Below the pieces are notes generated by a model, which was given only the letters and a program-made list of their open reading frames with translations, did no database searches and was not told the origin of the DNA. Shown here one piece after another: positions 63,545 through 64,000 of a DNA stretch of 64,000 nucleotides (its first letter is position 1; each line of letters opens with the position of its first letter). The translations under genes and the position numbers were made by a program. This DNA comes from Cinclus cinclus (taxonomy: Eukaryota > Chordata > Aves > Passeriformes > Cinclidae): contig NC_085046.1 of the NCBI RefSeq assembly GCF_963662255.1, forward strand, positions 142,615,762 through 142,679,761, given 5' to 3'.

Positions 63545-64000
63545 CATCAAGTGCACCCTCAGCAACTTTGCTGATGACACCAAGGGGAGGGGAGGGGAGG
63601 GGAGGGGAGGGGAGGGGAGGGGAGGCACCCAGAGGGACCTGGACAGGCTAGAGAGGTGGGACCTGTGAACCTCATGAAGCTCAACAACTCCAAGTGCAAG
63701 GTCCTGCAACTGGATCAGGGCATCCCAAGCACAAACACAGGCTGGGCAGAGAATGGACTGGGAGCAGCCATGAGGAGAAGGGCTTGGAGCTGTTGTTGGA
63801 TGAGAAGTGCAACATGACCCAGCAAAGTGCTCTGGCAGCCCAGAAAGCCAACACTGTCCTGGGCTGCAGCAAAAGAAATGTGGCCAGCACAGCAAGAGAG
63901 GTGATTCTCTACCTCTGCCCTTGTAAGACCCCACCTGGACTCAGCTCTGGTGTCACCAGCAGAAAAATGACATGGCCATGCCAGAGCAAGTCCACAGGAG
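63545..64000 (+). mobile_element. CR1 LINE fragment starting in the RT catalytic region, cut by window end
   Basis: Starting close to the catalytic box, the plus strand encodes TLSNFADDTK, the CR1 form of the RT YxDD motif with both aspartates kept. After a GGGGA repeat the element resumes with blocks such as MKLNNSKCKVL-like sequence, GLELLLDEKCNM-type sequence and the KRNVASTA region. It runs off the window. It is antisense to the unnamed gene and lies in its intron. 5'-truncated. Confidence 0.88.
63583..63625 (+). repeat. (AGGGG)n microsatellite inside CR1
   Basis: About 8.6 perfect copies of a 5-base AGGGG unit sit immediately after the ADDTK codons of the CR1 reverse transcriptase. CR1 copies normally have a GG-rich glycine segment here, from which the repeat probably expanded. 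The G4 runs could form a G-quadruplex on the plus strand. Confidence 0.9.

Noticed and set aside
63530..63934. Minus-strand 134-codon frame
   Set aside because: It is antisense to CR1 reverse transcriptase and includes the translated GGGGA repeat.
1..64000. CRISPR arrays, bacterial operons, tRNA and rRNA genes
   Set aside because: No spaced direct repeats, no ribosome-binding-site-led gene runs and no cloverleaf or rRNA sequence; the window is vertebrate nuclear DNA.

Overview
The window looks like AT-rich, gene-poor nuclear DNA from a bird. It holds at least seven decayed pieces of CR1, the dominant avian LINE, a solo LTR of a type familiar from bird genomes, and one bird-type class II endogenous retrovirus. 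I see no L1, no SINE and no mammalian repeat. I cannot name the species.

Layout. Bases 1-6753 show no gene. A solo LTR on the plus strand spans about 6754-7298. From 7299 to 20690 there is no gene, only an old CR1 piece (8856-9040), a perfect 12-bp inverted repeat (16156-16183) and a 19-bp tandem duplication. A minus-strand retroviral remnant fills 20828-24960. Read in its own direction it is capsid and nucleocapsid gag, a dUTPase-like plus protease frame, the first codons of reverse transcriptase, a large deletion, a short env, a polypurine tract and a 774-bp LTR. From 24961 to about 59950 the only recognisable content is CR1 fragments (27361-28735 plus, 29904-30037 minus, 32592-33060 minus, 45953-46238 minus, 50657-50807 plus, 58745-59535 minus), simple repeats and unexplained unique sequence, parts of which may be regulatory.

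The one host gene I can support lies at the right edge on the minus strand: a 71-base exon (63265-63335), an intron, and a terminal exon with the last 64 coding bases (60777-60840) followed by an AT-rich 3' UTR ending near 59955. The two exons join in frame. I could not identify the protein. The gene continues beyond the window, and its intron carries another CR1 with a GGGGA repeat beside its catalytic motif (63545-64000).

The most interesting object is the retrovirus. Its gag and protease, with a dUTPase-like segment, look betaretroviral, while its envelope transmembrane subunit looks like that of avian alpharetroviruses. The transmembrane frame is interrupted by a single stop, and a primer-binding-site-like sequence sits immediately after what should be the 3' LTR.
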